In this document: positions 55,796 to 63,908 of the stretch, piece by piece
How the letters are laid out: every line of letters begins with the position of its first letter
How positions within the stretch are numbered: the first letter of the stretch is position 1
NCBI RefSeq assembly: GCF_004360225.1
Contig: NZ_SNUA01000003.1
Coordinates: forward strand, 355,934-419,933
Length of the DNA stretch: 64,000 nucleotides
Direction: 5' to 3'
Origin: Alcanivorax sp. 24
GTDB lineage: Bacteria; Pseudomonadota; Gammaproteobacteria; Pseudomonadales; Alcanivoracaceae
Program-made: the position numbers and the translations under genes
The notes under the pieces: model-generated
Database searches by the model: none
What the model was told of the DNA's origin: nothing
The model's input: only the letters and a program-made list of their open reading frames with translations

Positions 55796-57216
55796 ATCCC
55801 CCCTTGTGGCTTGCCCTGCATTTTCCCTTGCTGGCTCTGGAAGCCGTGGATGGCCCCAGCCCCGAGCCCCGTGTGCTGGTGCGACAGCAGCGGATCACCC
55901 TGGCCAATGCCGCCGCCCGTGGCGCCGGCGTGAACATAGGGCAGCGCCTGGGCACGGCGCGCGCTTTATGCGACGGCCTCCAGGTGCAACAAGCCGCCCC
56001 CCGGCAGGAGGAACAGGCCTTGCAACGGGAAGCCCGTCATCTGCTGGCCATGACGCCACAGGTCTGCCTTGCGCCTCCCCATACCCTGCTGCTGGAAGTC
56101 GGGGGCTGCCTGAGTCTGTTCGGCGGTTTCAGTGGACTGCTGTCACGAGTGGACCAATACCGCCTGCACTGCCCGCTAACCAGCCATCTGGGCCTTGGTC
56201 CCACGCCGCTGGCGGCCTGGCATCTCACCGAACCGCCCAACCTTGAGCAGATGCCGGAGCGCAGTCGCTTCCAGGCCTGGCTGGCGGCCCTGCCGATCGA
56301 CTCCCTGGCTCTGGAAGACGCCGTCAAGGAACGTCTGAAGGCCCCTGGCTTTCATACCCTCGGCGACCTGTTCGCACTGCCGCGGGCCGCGCTCGGCAAA
56401 CGATTCGGCGCTTCCTTTCTGGATTGGTTGCAACGCCTGCTTGGAGAGAAAGCGGACGTGCGCCGGACGATTCCCGCCCCGGCACCATTCCGGGAACAAC
56501 AGCAATTCGATGATCCGATAAATGATCAGGCCCTGCTCAAAATCCCCATGGCGGCGCTGCTTGAGCAGATGGAGCAACACCTGAGGCGCTATCAGGAGCA
56601 GGTGCTGGCGATACGCTGGCATTTGCGTCTGGACAATCGCGAACGGCACACCCTGCTGGTGCGCCGGGCCTGGCCGGCCCATGACGCCGCCGGTTGGCTC
56701 GATCTGAGCCTGCGGCGCCTGGAGCACCAGCCTCTGGACGGCGCGGTGCTGGGACTGGGTTTGGATACCAGCCGGCCACGGCCATTGAACCCCGGCCTTG
56801 CCGCCCTGTTTCCGGAGCCCGGAGCCCGCGCTCCGCTGAACGGCCTGCTGGAAAAGCTGGTGGACACTCCGGGGCTGGCGCTTTATCGCCCGGCCCTGGC
56901 CGACGATCACTTGCCGGAATACAGCGAATGCCGTCAGCCACCGTTCGGCGCGACACCACGAGAGCATGAAAGCGATCAGGCGGATCAGGACCGTCCTCTG
57001 TGGTTACTGGAATCCCCACTGAGACTGCACCAGGACAACGGCGTGCCGGTATGGCGGGGGCAGCGCCTGCGACTGTTTCCGCAACAGGAACGTTTCAGCC
57101 AGCCCTGGCGGGGAACGATGCCCCGCCATTACCGGCTGGCGCACCACCCCCAGGGCGAATGCTGCTGGCTGTTCCAGGATGCCCGGCAGCAGTGGTGGCT
57201 GCATGGTTTCTTCTAA
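55792..57216 (+). CDS. imuB: ImuB, catalytically inactive Y-family polymerase
   Basis: A 474-residue DinP/Y-family relative. The N-terminal strand LWLALHFPLLALEAV lacks the acidic catalytic residues of active Y polymerases (normally D.D.F). Palm-like segments follow, with GCLSLFGGFSGLLSRV and a helix-hairpin-helix near LKAPGFHTLGDLFALP. ImuB is the adaptor that links DnaE2 to the sliding clamp and to ImuA. GGAG lies 8 nt before the ATG, in the end of imuA. Confidence 0.9.
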   Translation: MNPPLWLALHFPLLALEAVDGPSPEPRVLVRQQRITLANAAARGAGVNIGQRLGTARALCDGLQVQQAAPRQEEQALQREARHLLAMTPQVCLAPPHTLLLEVGGCLSLFGGFSGLLSRVDQYRLHCPLTSHLGLGPTPLAAWHLTEPPNLEQMPERSRFQAWLAALPIDSLALEDAVKERLKAPGFHTLGDLFALPRAALGKRFGASFLDWLQRLLGEKADVRRTIPAPAPFREQQQFDDPINDQALLKIPMAALLEQMEQHLRRYQEQVLAIRWHLRLDNRERHTLLVRRAWPAHDAAGWLDLSLRRLEHQPLDGAVLGLGLDTSRPRPLNPGLAALFPEPGARAPLNGLLEKLVDTPGLALYRPALADDHLPEYSECRQPPFGATPREHESDQADQDRPLWLLESPLRLHQDNGVPVWRGQRLRLFPQQERFSQPWRGTMPRHYRLAHHPQGECCWLFQDARQQWWLHGFF

Positions 57217-57283
57217 TAAGGCCAGGGGCCTTCCGCCAGCTTATACGGTTATCCCGGAAGCTATCGTCTGGCCGCCGCGCGCC

Positions 57284-57432
57284 CACGCCGGCACGCAACA
57301 CGCTTACACGCCATCCTTGCCAACCCCGCGGACAATTGGGAAAGCCTTCCCGTCCGGCCAACGGAAAGGGGGACATTCTTTGGCTGACGGCGGTTTCCGC
57401 GTGTTGCGTGTCAGCGTGTTTGCGTGCCAGCG
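57284..57432. repeat. 'cacgc' palindromic repeat H6
   Basis: CGGCACGCAACACGCTTACA (57289 on) is mirrored by CGCGTGTTGCGTGTCAGCGT (57399 on) and TTTGCGTGCCAGCG. It is the longest copy, with about 80 bp between arms. It fills the gap after imuB. Confidence 0.75.
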
Positions 57433-57439
57433 TTTTCCG

Positions 57440-58021
57440 TCAACGTGGCACCCGCCCCATCAGGTAGAACTCCTCGTTGGGCGGCGTTCCGGTGAGATTG
57501 ACCATGCGATTGGACATACCGAAGAAGGCGGCGATGGCGCCAATATCCCACATGTCCTCGGTGGTGAAGCCCACCTCCGCCAAGCGGGCCTCCCAGTCGT
57601 CGTTCATCTCCCCCTGTTCCAGGGCCAGATGGAACGCGAAGTCCAGCATCACCCGATGACGCTCGCTGATCGGCGCGGTGCGGTGGTTGATCGCCACCTG
57701 ATCCGCCACCAGTGGATTCTTGCTGTAAATCCGCAACAGAGCGCCATGGGCCACCACGCAGTACAGGCAGTGATTGCGGGCGCTGGTGGCGACCACGATC
57801 ATTTCTTTTTCCGCTTTGCTCAGGGTGTCGGATTCGCGCTCCATGAGGGCATCGTGATAAGCGAAAAAGGCCCGGAATTCCGCCGGGCGGCGGGCCAGCA
57901 TGAGAAACACATTGGGCACGAAGCCGGCTTTTTCCTGCACGCCGAGAATCACCTCGCGGATGTCTTCGGGCAGGTTGTCCAGACTTTCCGGCGAGGGAAA
58001 GCGTTTGTTATTCAGAGTCAT
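57440..58021 (-). CDS. Carboxymuconolactone-decarboxylase-fold peroxidase-related protein (AhpD-like)
   Basis: A 193-residue helical protein. The AhpD-type redox site is ARNHCLYCVVAHG (Cys85, Cys88, His92). The length and the PNVFLMLARRPAEF region fit the 'peroxidase-related' subgroup. It probably reduces peroxides or quinone-like compounds. It is placed between imuB and dnaE2 on the opposite strand. A perfect 12-bp palindrome like a LiuR site (58061-58072) lies 40 bp upstream of the start. Confidence 0.82.
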   Translation of the reverse strand: MTLNNKRFPSPESLDNLPEDIREVILGVQEKAGFVPNVFLMLARRPAEFRAFFAYHDALMERESDTLSKAEKEMIVVATSARNHCLYCVVAHGALLRIYSKNPLVADQVAINHRTAPISERHRVMLDFAFHLALEQGEMNDDWEARLAEVGFTTEDMWDIGAIAAFFGMSNRMVNLTGTPPNEEFYLMGRVPR

Positions 58022-58060
58022 GGTGATATCCCAAGGCAAACGAATGAAACAGGCTCTCCA

Positions 58061-58072
58061 GTTAACGTTAAC
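58061..58072. promoter_or_regulatory. LiuR-like operator upstream of the AhpD-like gene
   Basis: GTTAACGTTAAC is a perfect palindrome, extended to AGTTAACGTTAACGTCAGG. It shares the (G/T)TTAACGT / TTTACGT pattern with the liuR promoter site at 42065-42081. It could be bound by LiuR or a related MerR regulator. Similarity is over a short sequence only. Confidence 0.4.
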
Positions 58073-58128
58073 GTCAGGTTGATGTCCATCCTTCAATGGC
58101 GGCCCCAGAGGGGATCAAGGAGCCGCGT

Positions 58129-61100
58129 ATGAATCCGGCCCCCCCGCCTTTCGCCGAGTTGCATTGCACCAGCGCCTTCAGCTTTCTCACCGGCGCCAGC
58201 CAACCGGAGGAGTTGGTACAACGTGCCCACGAACTGGGCTACCGGGCTCTGGCGATTACCGATGACGCCTCTCTGGCCGGGGTGGTGCGGGCCTGGCGGG
58301 CGCACCAGGCGCTGCGTGACGACGTCGGCACCACCCTGAAACTGATCATTGGCAGCACCTTCCGCCTGGAGACCGATCAGGGCGCTTTGCATCTGGTATT
58401 ACTGGCCCGGAACCGCCGCGCCTATGGCGAGATATCCACCTTGATCACCCAGGGACGCCGGCGGGCGGAAAAAGGAAAATACCAACTGCACTGGCGGGAT
58501 CTGACGCGGCTGGAACGTCATGCCCTGTGTCTGTGGTTCCCCGCCGGTGATGGCCGCGATCCCCATCATGCCACCTTGCTCCAGGCTCATTTCGGCGATC
58601 GTTTCTGGCTTGCCTGTGAACTGCTCCAGGACCGCAACGACGCCCTGCACTATCGCTATTGCCTGGATCTGGCGCACCGCTTCGAGCTCGCCATGAGCGC
58701 CGCCAACGATGTGCACTATCATCGCGCCGAGCGGCAAAGACTGCAGGACGTGCTCACCGCGCTGCGGCTGAACACCTCGGTGTACGAGTTGGGCCGCCGC
58801 CGCTTCCAGAATGATCAGCGGCATCTGCGTCCGTTGGAAACCCTGGCCGATATTTACCCGGAAACCCTGCTTCGCGAGGCGGCCTGGATCGCCGATCAGT
58901 GCGAGTTCAAGCTGGACGAAATCCGCTACCAGTATCCCGAGGAAGTAGTGCCGCCCGGGCAGAACGCCGACGATTATCTGGCCGCCCTCGCCCATCAAGG
59001 CGCCGCGCGGCGTTATCCCAAAGGCGTGCCCGCCTCCGTACGAACCCTGCTGGAGCGGGAGCTGGCGCTGATCCGCGAACTGGAATACGCCCATTACTTT
59101 CTCACCGTCCACGACATCGTCGCCTACGCCCGTGGCCAGGGCATTCTTTGCCAGGGGCGCGGTTCCGCCGCCAATTCCGCGGTGTGTTACTGCCTCGGCG
59201 TCACCGAAGTGGACCCCAACCGCAGCCAGCTTCTGTTCGAGCGCTTCATTTCCAAGGAACGGCGGGAACCGCCGGACATCGACGTGGATTTCGAACACGA
59301 ACGCCGCGAAGAAGTGATGCAGTACCTGTACCGCAAATACGGCCGGGACCGCGCCGCCCTCGCCGCTACCGTGATCCATTACCGCACCCGCTCGGCGGTG
59401 CGTGACGTGGGCCGGGCCCTGGGCGTGGATCTGTCGATCATCGAGCGGCTCAGCGCCAACCTGGCCTGGTGGGACAAACCCGCCGATCTGCAGGAGCGGT
59501 TCCGCGAAGTCGGTCTGGGCGATACCGCCCTGGGCCGGCAGTACCGGGCGCTGGTGTTTGAGCTGGTCGGCTTTCCCCGGCATCTGTCCCAGCACGTGGG
59601 CGGCTTTGTCATTACCCGTGACCCGGTGCCCACGCTGGTGCCGGTGGAAAACGCCGCCATGGCCGACCGCACCGTGATTCAGTGGGACAAGGACGACCTG
59701 GAAGCACTCGGGCTGATGAAGGTGGACGTGCTGGCCCTGGGCATGCTCACCGCGATCCGCAAAACCCTGGACCTGATCAGTCACTACCGTGGCCGGCCGT
59801 TGATCATGCAGGACATTCCCACCGAGGACCCGGCCACCTACGACATGCTCTGCAAAGGCAACAGCCTGGGGGTGTTCCAGGTGGAATCCCGGGCGCAGAT
59901 GAACATGCTGCCGCGACTGCGGCCCCGCAAGTTCTACGATCTGGTGATCGAGGTGGCCATCGTCCGCCCGGGGCCGATTCAGGGCGACATGGTGCATCCC
60001 TATTTACGCCGCCGCGACGGCCTGGAAGAACCGGATTACCCGGACCCGAAAGTGGAAGCGGTACTGAAACGTACCCTGGGTATCCCCATCTTTCAGGAGC
60101 AGGTGATTCAACTGGTCATGGTGGCGGCGAAATTTTCCGGCGGCGAGGCGGACCGGTTACGCCGGGCCATGGCCCGCTGGGGCAAGAGCGGCGAGCTGAT
60201 GCAGTTCCAGGACAAGGTGATCCAGGGTATGCGCGCCAACGGCTACAACGAGGATTACGCCCAGCGTCTGTTCGAGCAAATGAAAGGCTTCGGCGGCTAC
60301 GGTTTCCCGGAATCCCACTCCGCCAGTTTCGCCCTGCTGGTGTACGTGTCCGCCTGGCTCAAACGTCATCACACCAGCGCCTTTTATTGTGGTCTGCTCA
60401 ACAGTCTGCCGATGGGCTTTTACAGCCCCTCGCAAATTCTCCAGGATGCGCGCCGCCACGCCATCGAACTGCGCCCCCTGGACGTACGGCACAGCCACTG
60501 GGACCACACTCTGGAAGAGACACAAAGACAGAAACTCGGGGTGCAGCCGGCCTTGCGGCTGGGATTTCGTCAGTTGAAAGGATTCAATCCGGAAGCCGCC
60601 GAGCGCCTGGCGCGGGCCCGCGCCGAGCGCCCTTTCAGCAGTGTGCGGGATCTATGCCAGCGGGCCCGCCTCAATCAACGGGAGCGGGAAGCCCTGGTGG
60701 CTGGTAACGCACTGCGTGCACTCAGCGGCCACCGCCACCAGGGCCATTGGGAAATCCAGGGACTGGAAGCGCCTCGGCCATTACTTGAAACGGAGCGCGG
60801 TGCCGGCAAGGATCATGACGGAGTCTACCTCGACGCCCCTTCGGAGCACGCTGATCTGCTGCAGGATTACCGTCACCTGGGCCTGACTCTGGGCCGGCAT
60901 CCCATGGCCCTGGTCCGCCATCTCCCCCGCTTTCGCGGCTGCCGCCGGGCACGGGACTTGAAGCGGGGCCGGCCGGGACAACTGATCCGGGTCGCCGGGC
61001 TGGTGACCAACCGGCAAAGACCCGGCTCCGCCAAAGGCGCGCTGTTCATGACACTGGAGGATGAGACCGGCAACACCAACGTGGTGATCTGGAATGCCAT

Positions 61101-61263
61101 TCAGGAACGGTTCCGCAAAACCCTGCTTCGCAGCCCGTTGGTGATCGTCAAAGGCACTCTGGAAATCAGTCCGGAGGGGGTTGTTCACCTCATGGCCGGC
61201 GCACTGATCGATGCCAGCGACGCCTTACTGGAATTGAATATCAAATCCCGGGATTTTCGCTAG
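58129..61263 (+). CDS. dnaE2: Error-prone DNA polymerase DnaE2 (ImuC)
   Basis: A 1044-residue C-family polymerase. The PHP domain opens ELHCTSAFSFLTGASQPEEL. The palm has PPDIDVDFEHERREEVMQYL with catalytic aspartates, and a C-terminal OB fold reads IRVAGLVTNRQRPGSAKGAL. It lacks the tau-binding tail of replicative DnaE1, as expected for DnaE2. AAGGAG lies 6 nt before ATG 58129. It copies damaged DNA with ImuA/ImuB. No LexA box was found directly upstream, unlike imuA. Confidence 0.95.
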   Translation: MNPAPPPFAELHCTSAFSFLTGASQPEELVQRAHELGYRALAITDDASLAGVVRAWRAHQALRDDVGTTLKLIIGSTFRLETDQGALHLVLLARNRRAYGEISTLITQGRRRAEKGKYQLHWRDLTRLERHALCLWFPAGDGRDPHHATLLQAHFGDRFWLACELLQDRNDALHYRYCLDLAHRFELAMSAANDVHYHRAERQRLQDVLTALRLNTSVYELGRRRFQNDQRHLRPLETLADIYPETLLREAAWIADQCEFKLDEIRYQYPEEVVPPGQNADDYLAALAHQGAARRYPKGVPASVRTLLERELALIRELEYAHYFLTVHDIVAYARGQGILCQGRGSAANSAVCYCLGVTEVDPNRSQLLFERFISKERREPPDIDVDFEHERREEVMQYLYRKYGRDRAALAATVIHYRTRSAVRDVGRALGVDLSIIERLSANLAWWDKPADLQERFREVGLGDTALGRQYRALVFELVGFPRHLSQHVGGFVITRDPVPTLVPVENAAMADRTVIQWDKDDLEALGLMKVDVLALGMLTAIRKTLDLISHYRGRPLIMQDIPTEDPATYDMLCKGNSLGVFQVESRAQMNMLPRLRPRKFYDLVIEVAIVRPGPIQGDMVHPYLRRRDGLEEPDYPDPKVEAVLKRTLGIPIFQEQVIQLVMVAAKFSGGEADRLRRAMARWGKSGELMQFQDKVIQGMRANGYNEDYAQRLFEQMKGFGGYGFPESHSASFALLVYVSAWLKRHHTSAFYCGLLNSLPMGFYSPSQILQDARRHAIELRPLDVRHSHWDHTLEETQRQKLGVQPALRLGFRQLKGFNPEAAERLARARAERPFSSVRDLCQRARLNQREREALVAGNALRALSGHRHQGHWEIQGLEAPRPLLETERGAGKDHDGVYLDAPSEHADLLQDYRHLGLTLGRHPMALVRHLPRFRGCRRARDLKRGRPGQLIRVAGLVTNRQRPGSAKGALFMTLEDETGNTNVVIWNAIQERFRKTLLRSPLVIVKGTLEISPEGVVHLMAGALIDASDALLELNIKSRDFR

Positions 61264-61316
61264 GGCTGGTATCCACCAGATACAAATACAGCGGATTAGC
61301 AAGTCAGCGAGGGAGC

Positions 61317-61443
61317 GTTGCCGGTCAGGGCGTTCCAGGACACGCTACAAGCACGTCCATGTGCGCTCGGGTTTGGCCATCCCTGGCCAAACACGGTCCT
61401 GGAACGCCCTGACCGGCAACACTCCGCGAGCTCTGAAACACTC
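61317..61443 (-). repeat. Palindromic element G2 ('gtttcagagctcg' family)
   Basis: A perfect 25-bp stem, 61317-61341 with 61396-61420, holds an inner hairpin TTTGGCCA tccc TGGCCAAA (61372-61391). On the minus strand the flank is GTGTTTCAGAGCTCGCGGAG, as in G1. It lies 54 bp after the dnaE2 stop and may help end its transcript. Confidence 0.82.
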
Positions 61444-61500
61444 AGCCTCAAATCAACGGCGGTGAAAAGAAAAACGAGCCCTTCGCTTGGCTGCGACCGA

Positions 61501-61613
61501 GGGTTTTGCGGGTACCCCGAGGTGTCCATGACTGTGTGAGGCAGGACGCCGACCGCAAGCCCCGGGGTGGGTTCACGGCGGGTCATGGACACCTCGGGGT
61601 ACCCGCAAAACCC
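61501..61613. repeat. Palindromic element D with perfect 32-bp arms
   Basis: 61501-61532 (GGGTTTTGCGGGTACCCCGA...) is the exact complement of 61582-61613. The 49-nt loop, read on the minus strand, starts CCGCCGTGAACCCACC, which resembles the loop of element A (ACGCCGTGAATACATCC). The flanks differ from the A/B/C family. The gene-free stretch 61264-61723 holds G2, D and a terminator. Confidence 0.82.
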
Positions 61614-61686
61614 GCCTTCGGAGCTCCACTGAGAAAGACAGCCTTTCTGTTTAAAACGTCTTCCCTCGATCTCAAAAATAAACCAC

Positions 61687-61712
61687 AAAAAAACCCCGCT
61701 CAATGAGCGAGG
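61687..61712 (-). terminator. Rho-independent terminator of the tRNA transcript
   Basis: On the minus strand CCTCGCTCA / TGAGCGGGG forms a tight hairpin (61694-61712), followed by seven U (61693-61687). It lies 11 nt beyond the tRNA-Glu 3' end. Confidence 0.92.
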
Positions 61713-61723
61713 TCTTTTTGTAG

Positions 61724-61799
61724 TGGCGTCCCCTAGGGGAGTCGAACCCCTGTTACCGCCGTGAAAGGGCGGTGTCCTAGGCCACTAGACGAAGGGGAC
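61724..61799 (-). tRNA. tRNA-Glu(TTC)
   Basis: A 76-nt cloverleaf with encoded CCA. The acceptor GTCCCCT pairs with AGGGGAC, the anticodon loop is CTTTCAC with anticodon TTC, and the T loop is GGTTCGAGTCC. It shares a transcript with tRNA-Ala 5 nt upstream. Confidence 0.97.
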
Positions 61800-61804
61800 G
61801 TATT

Positions 61805-61880
<76 letters not shown>

Positions 61881-61922
61881 AGATTGTGACCACCGGTATG
61901 TGCGTCCCGTGTGGTGCGGCGT

Positions 61923-61950
61923 ATTCTACCCAGGGGCCCTATCCTGTCAA
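61923..61950 (-). promoter_or_regulatory. Strong sigma-70 promoter of the tRNA operon
   Basis: On the minus strand a perfect TTGACA (61950-61945) is 16 bp from TAGAAT (61928-61923), followed by the GC-rich discriminator ACGCCGC. Such discriminators are typical of stable-RNA promoters under stringent control. So the tRNAs do not depend on gltX read-through. Confidence 0.87.
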
Positions 61951-62017
61951 GCACTTAGCGGCGGTTTTTCACGGTTTTTGCCCCGTCTGTTCATCCCTTG
62001 GTCAAATTGCCGCAATC

Positions 62018-63508
62018 TTAATCAGCCCGGCCAATCAAAGCGGCGTAGGCCTTCTCCAGCTTCTTGGTTTGCTTCTTGGAGACCCCGCCCAGCACCTCCA
62101 CCGCGTGACGCAATCGCGCCCGGCTGATATCGGCGCCCAGCAATGCCATGCTGTCCACCACCGAGAAACTGGCGCTGGTGCCGGCGATGGCCACGAACAC
62201 CGGAAACAGGAAATCACGGATTTTCACATCCAGGGCATCCGCCAGGGCCTTGGCATCGACGAACAGATTATCCCGATTCCAACTGCGCTGAGCCTCACAG
62301 GACCAGAGGAAGAACTGCAGCCATTCCTTCATATCCTCGGTGCTGTACTGCTTGTGCTCGAAATCCTGTTCACTGATGGTGAGCATCCCGGAGAAACAGA
62401 AGCCGGCCTTGTCCACCACGTCACTCAGCGTTTCCACCCGCTGCTTGATATGCGGCAGCACCTGCATCACGTAGTCCCGATTGAAAGCCCAGCCCATCAG
62501 CTGTTGCAGGAACTGTTCGTCGGACAGGTCCCGCAGCCACTGGCCGTTGAGCCAGCTCAGCTTTTCCACATCGAACACCGGTCCGCCCAGGGACACACGG
62601 TTGATGTCGAAAGCCGCTTCCATCTCACTCAAAGAGAAACGCTCACGTTCGTCGGGCATGGACCAACCCATGCGGCCGAGGTAGTTCACCAGCGCTTCCG
62701 GCAGGAAACCCATGCGGCGATAGAAATTGATACTGGTGGGGTTCTTGCGCTTGCTGAGTTTGGATTTGTCCGGATTACGCAGCAGCGGCATGTGGCACAG
62801 CGCCGGCATGTCCCAGCCGAAATACTCATACAGCAGCTTGTGCTTCGGCGCGGAGTTCAGCCATTCCTCACCACGCAGCACATGAGTGATGCCCATCAGA
62901 TGGTCATCCACCACATTGGCCAGATGATAGGTGGGCAGGCCATCGGATTTCAGCAGGACCTGCGCGTCGGCCAGGGCCCAATCCAGCTCCACGGTGCCGC
63001 GCAGCATGTCCTCGATGGCACAGCGCCCATCCTCCGGCACCCGCATGCGGATCACATAAGGTGCCCCTTCCGCTTCACGGCGGGTCTGCTCGGCCTGATC
63101 CAGCTCCAGATCACGGGGTTTCAATGCCCGGTTTTCACCGCTCTCCTTGATCCGGGCACGTAACGTGTCCAGTTCCTCGGCGCTACGGTAACACTTGAAA
63201 GCGTGGCCGGCCTGAACCAATTGCTCGGCGTACTGACGGTAGATATCGCCGCGCTCACTTTGACGATAAGGCGCGTGAGGGCCGCCGACGTCCGGCCCTT
63301 CGTCCCAATCCAGCCCCAGCCAGCGCAGGGAATCCAGGATCGCCTGCTCCGATTCCGCGGTGGAGCGCACCTGGTCGGTATCCTCGATCCTGAGAATGAA
63401 CTGACCACCGTGCTGACGGGCGAAACAACGATTGAACAAGGCAATGTAAGCGGTGCCCACATGGGGATCGCCAGTGGGGGACGGGGCTACCCGGGTACGA
63501 ACGGTCAT
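62018..63508 (-). CDS. gltX: Glutamyl-tRNA synthetase
   Basis: A 496-residue class I synthetase. The HIGH-like motif is [20 protein letters not shown] (HVGT), and the KMSKS-like motif is KLSKRKNP. The anticodon-binding C-terminal domain is complete. The ATG at 63508 has GGAG 6 nt upstream. The frame stays open upstream through a heptamer array, but that extension is a repeat artefact. It is encoded directly upstream of tRNA-Ala and tRNA-Glu. Confidence 0.97.
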   Translation of the reverse strand: MTVRTRVAPSPTGDPHVGTAYIALFNRCFARQHGGQFILRIEDTDQVRSTAESEQAILDSLRWLGLDWDEGPDVGGPHAPYRQSERGDIYRQYAEQLVQAGHAFKCYRSAEELDTLRARIKESGENRALKPRDLELDQAEQTRREAEGAPYVIRMRVPEDGRCAIEDMLRGTVELDWALADAQVLLKSDGLPTYHLANVVDDHLMGITHVLRGEEWLNSAPKHKLLYEYFGWDMPALCHMPLLRNPDKSKLSKRKNPTSINFYRRMGFLPEALVNYLGRMGWSMPDERERFSLSEMEAAFDINRVSLGGPVFDVEKLSWLNGQWLRDLSDEQFLQQLMGWAFNRDYVMQVLPHIKQRVETLSDVVDKAGFCFSGMLTISEQDFEHKQYSTEDMKEWLQFFLWSCEAQRSWNRDNLFVDAKALADALDVKIRDFLFPVFVAIAGTSASFSVVDSMALLGADISRARLRHAVEVLGGVSKKQTKKLEKAYAALIGRAD

Positions 63509-63564
63509 GACAACTCCACGGCCGGAAAAAGGCGGCATTATACGGCATTTGCCGGCACGCCGAC

Positions 63565-63669
63565 ACGCCGGACGCCGGACGCCGGACGCCGGACGCCGGA
63601 CGCCGGACGCCGGACGCCGGACGCCGGACGCCGGACGCCGGACGCCGGACGCCGGACGCCGGACGCCGG
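63565..63669 (-). repeat. 15-copy tandem heptamer array upstream of gltX
   Basis: Fifteen perfect copies of ACGCCGG (CCGGCGT on the gltX strand) fill 105 bp, ending 57 bp before the gltX start. The flank GGCACGCCGACACGCC suggests origin from a 'cacgc' type sequence. The period of 7 is not a codon multiple. Perfect identity of all copies implies recent slippage. Confidence 0.95.
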
Positions 63670-63753
63670 TAATGCAAAACCAGACCCAACGCCCTGGCAA
63701 GCATAAAAAGCGCTTATTTATGGTTCATCGCGGTTTGGAGGGAAACCGTATTG

Positions 63754-63853
63754 CCTTCCATCAGGGACAGCGGAGCCGTGTTACGCCTTTGCGGGAACGT
63801 CGTGAAGCAGGTTCCGCAAAGGCGTAACACGGCTCCGCTTCAAGGTGAGGGGC
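63754..63853 (+). repeat. Palindromic element C (variable-stem family)
   Basis: The flank CCTTCCATCAGGGAC (63754-63768) leads into a 25-bp stem (63770-63794 with 63814-63838), a loop containing ACGTCGTGAAGCAGG, and the right flank GCTTCAAGGTGAGGGGC. Flanks and loop match elements A and B; the stem differs. Confidence 0.85.
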
Positions 63854-63866
63854 TGGCATGGAAGGG

Positions 63867-63886
63867 CCACGAAGCCGCTGTGGGAG
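63867..63886. repeat. Truncated REP unit
   Basis: CCACGAAGCCGCTGTGGGAG matches the inner half of the REP/BIME copies, then sequence identity stops abruptly 22 bp before the end of the transposase reading frame. Confidence 0.65.
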
Positions 63887-63908
63887 ATTCTATGGTGCCC
63901 TGCAATGC

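Noticed and set aside
57217..58128. LexA box in front of dnaE2
   Set aside because: The closest match, CTGTAAATCCGCAACAG near 57724, has 11 instead of 10 bases between CTG and CAG and lies inside the AhpD-like gene.
58399..59997. 532-codon antisense ORF opposite dnaE2
   Set aside because: It is His/Gln/Gly-rich shadow sequence. The sense strand encodes polymerase motifs throughout.
61886..63163. 425-codon plus-strand ORF across the tRNA promoter and gltX
   Set aside because: It overlaps the gltX coding region on the wrong strand and starts inside the tRNA region, with no ribosome site.
63565..63669. CRISPR array
   Set aside because: The units are 7-bp head-to-tail copies without spacers, and there are no cas genes.
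63509..63700. N-terminal extension of gltX through the heptamer array (GVRRPAS repeats)
   Set aside because: The frame is open only because the 7-bp unit lacks stops. The true start at 63508 has GGAG and begins the conserved synthetase N-terminus.
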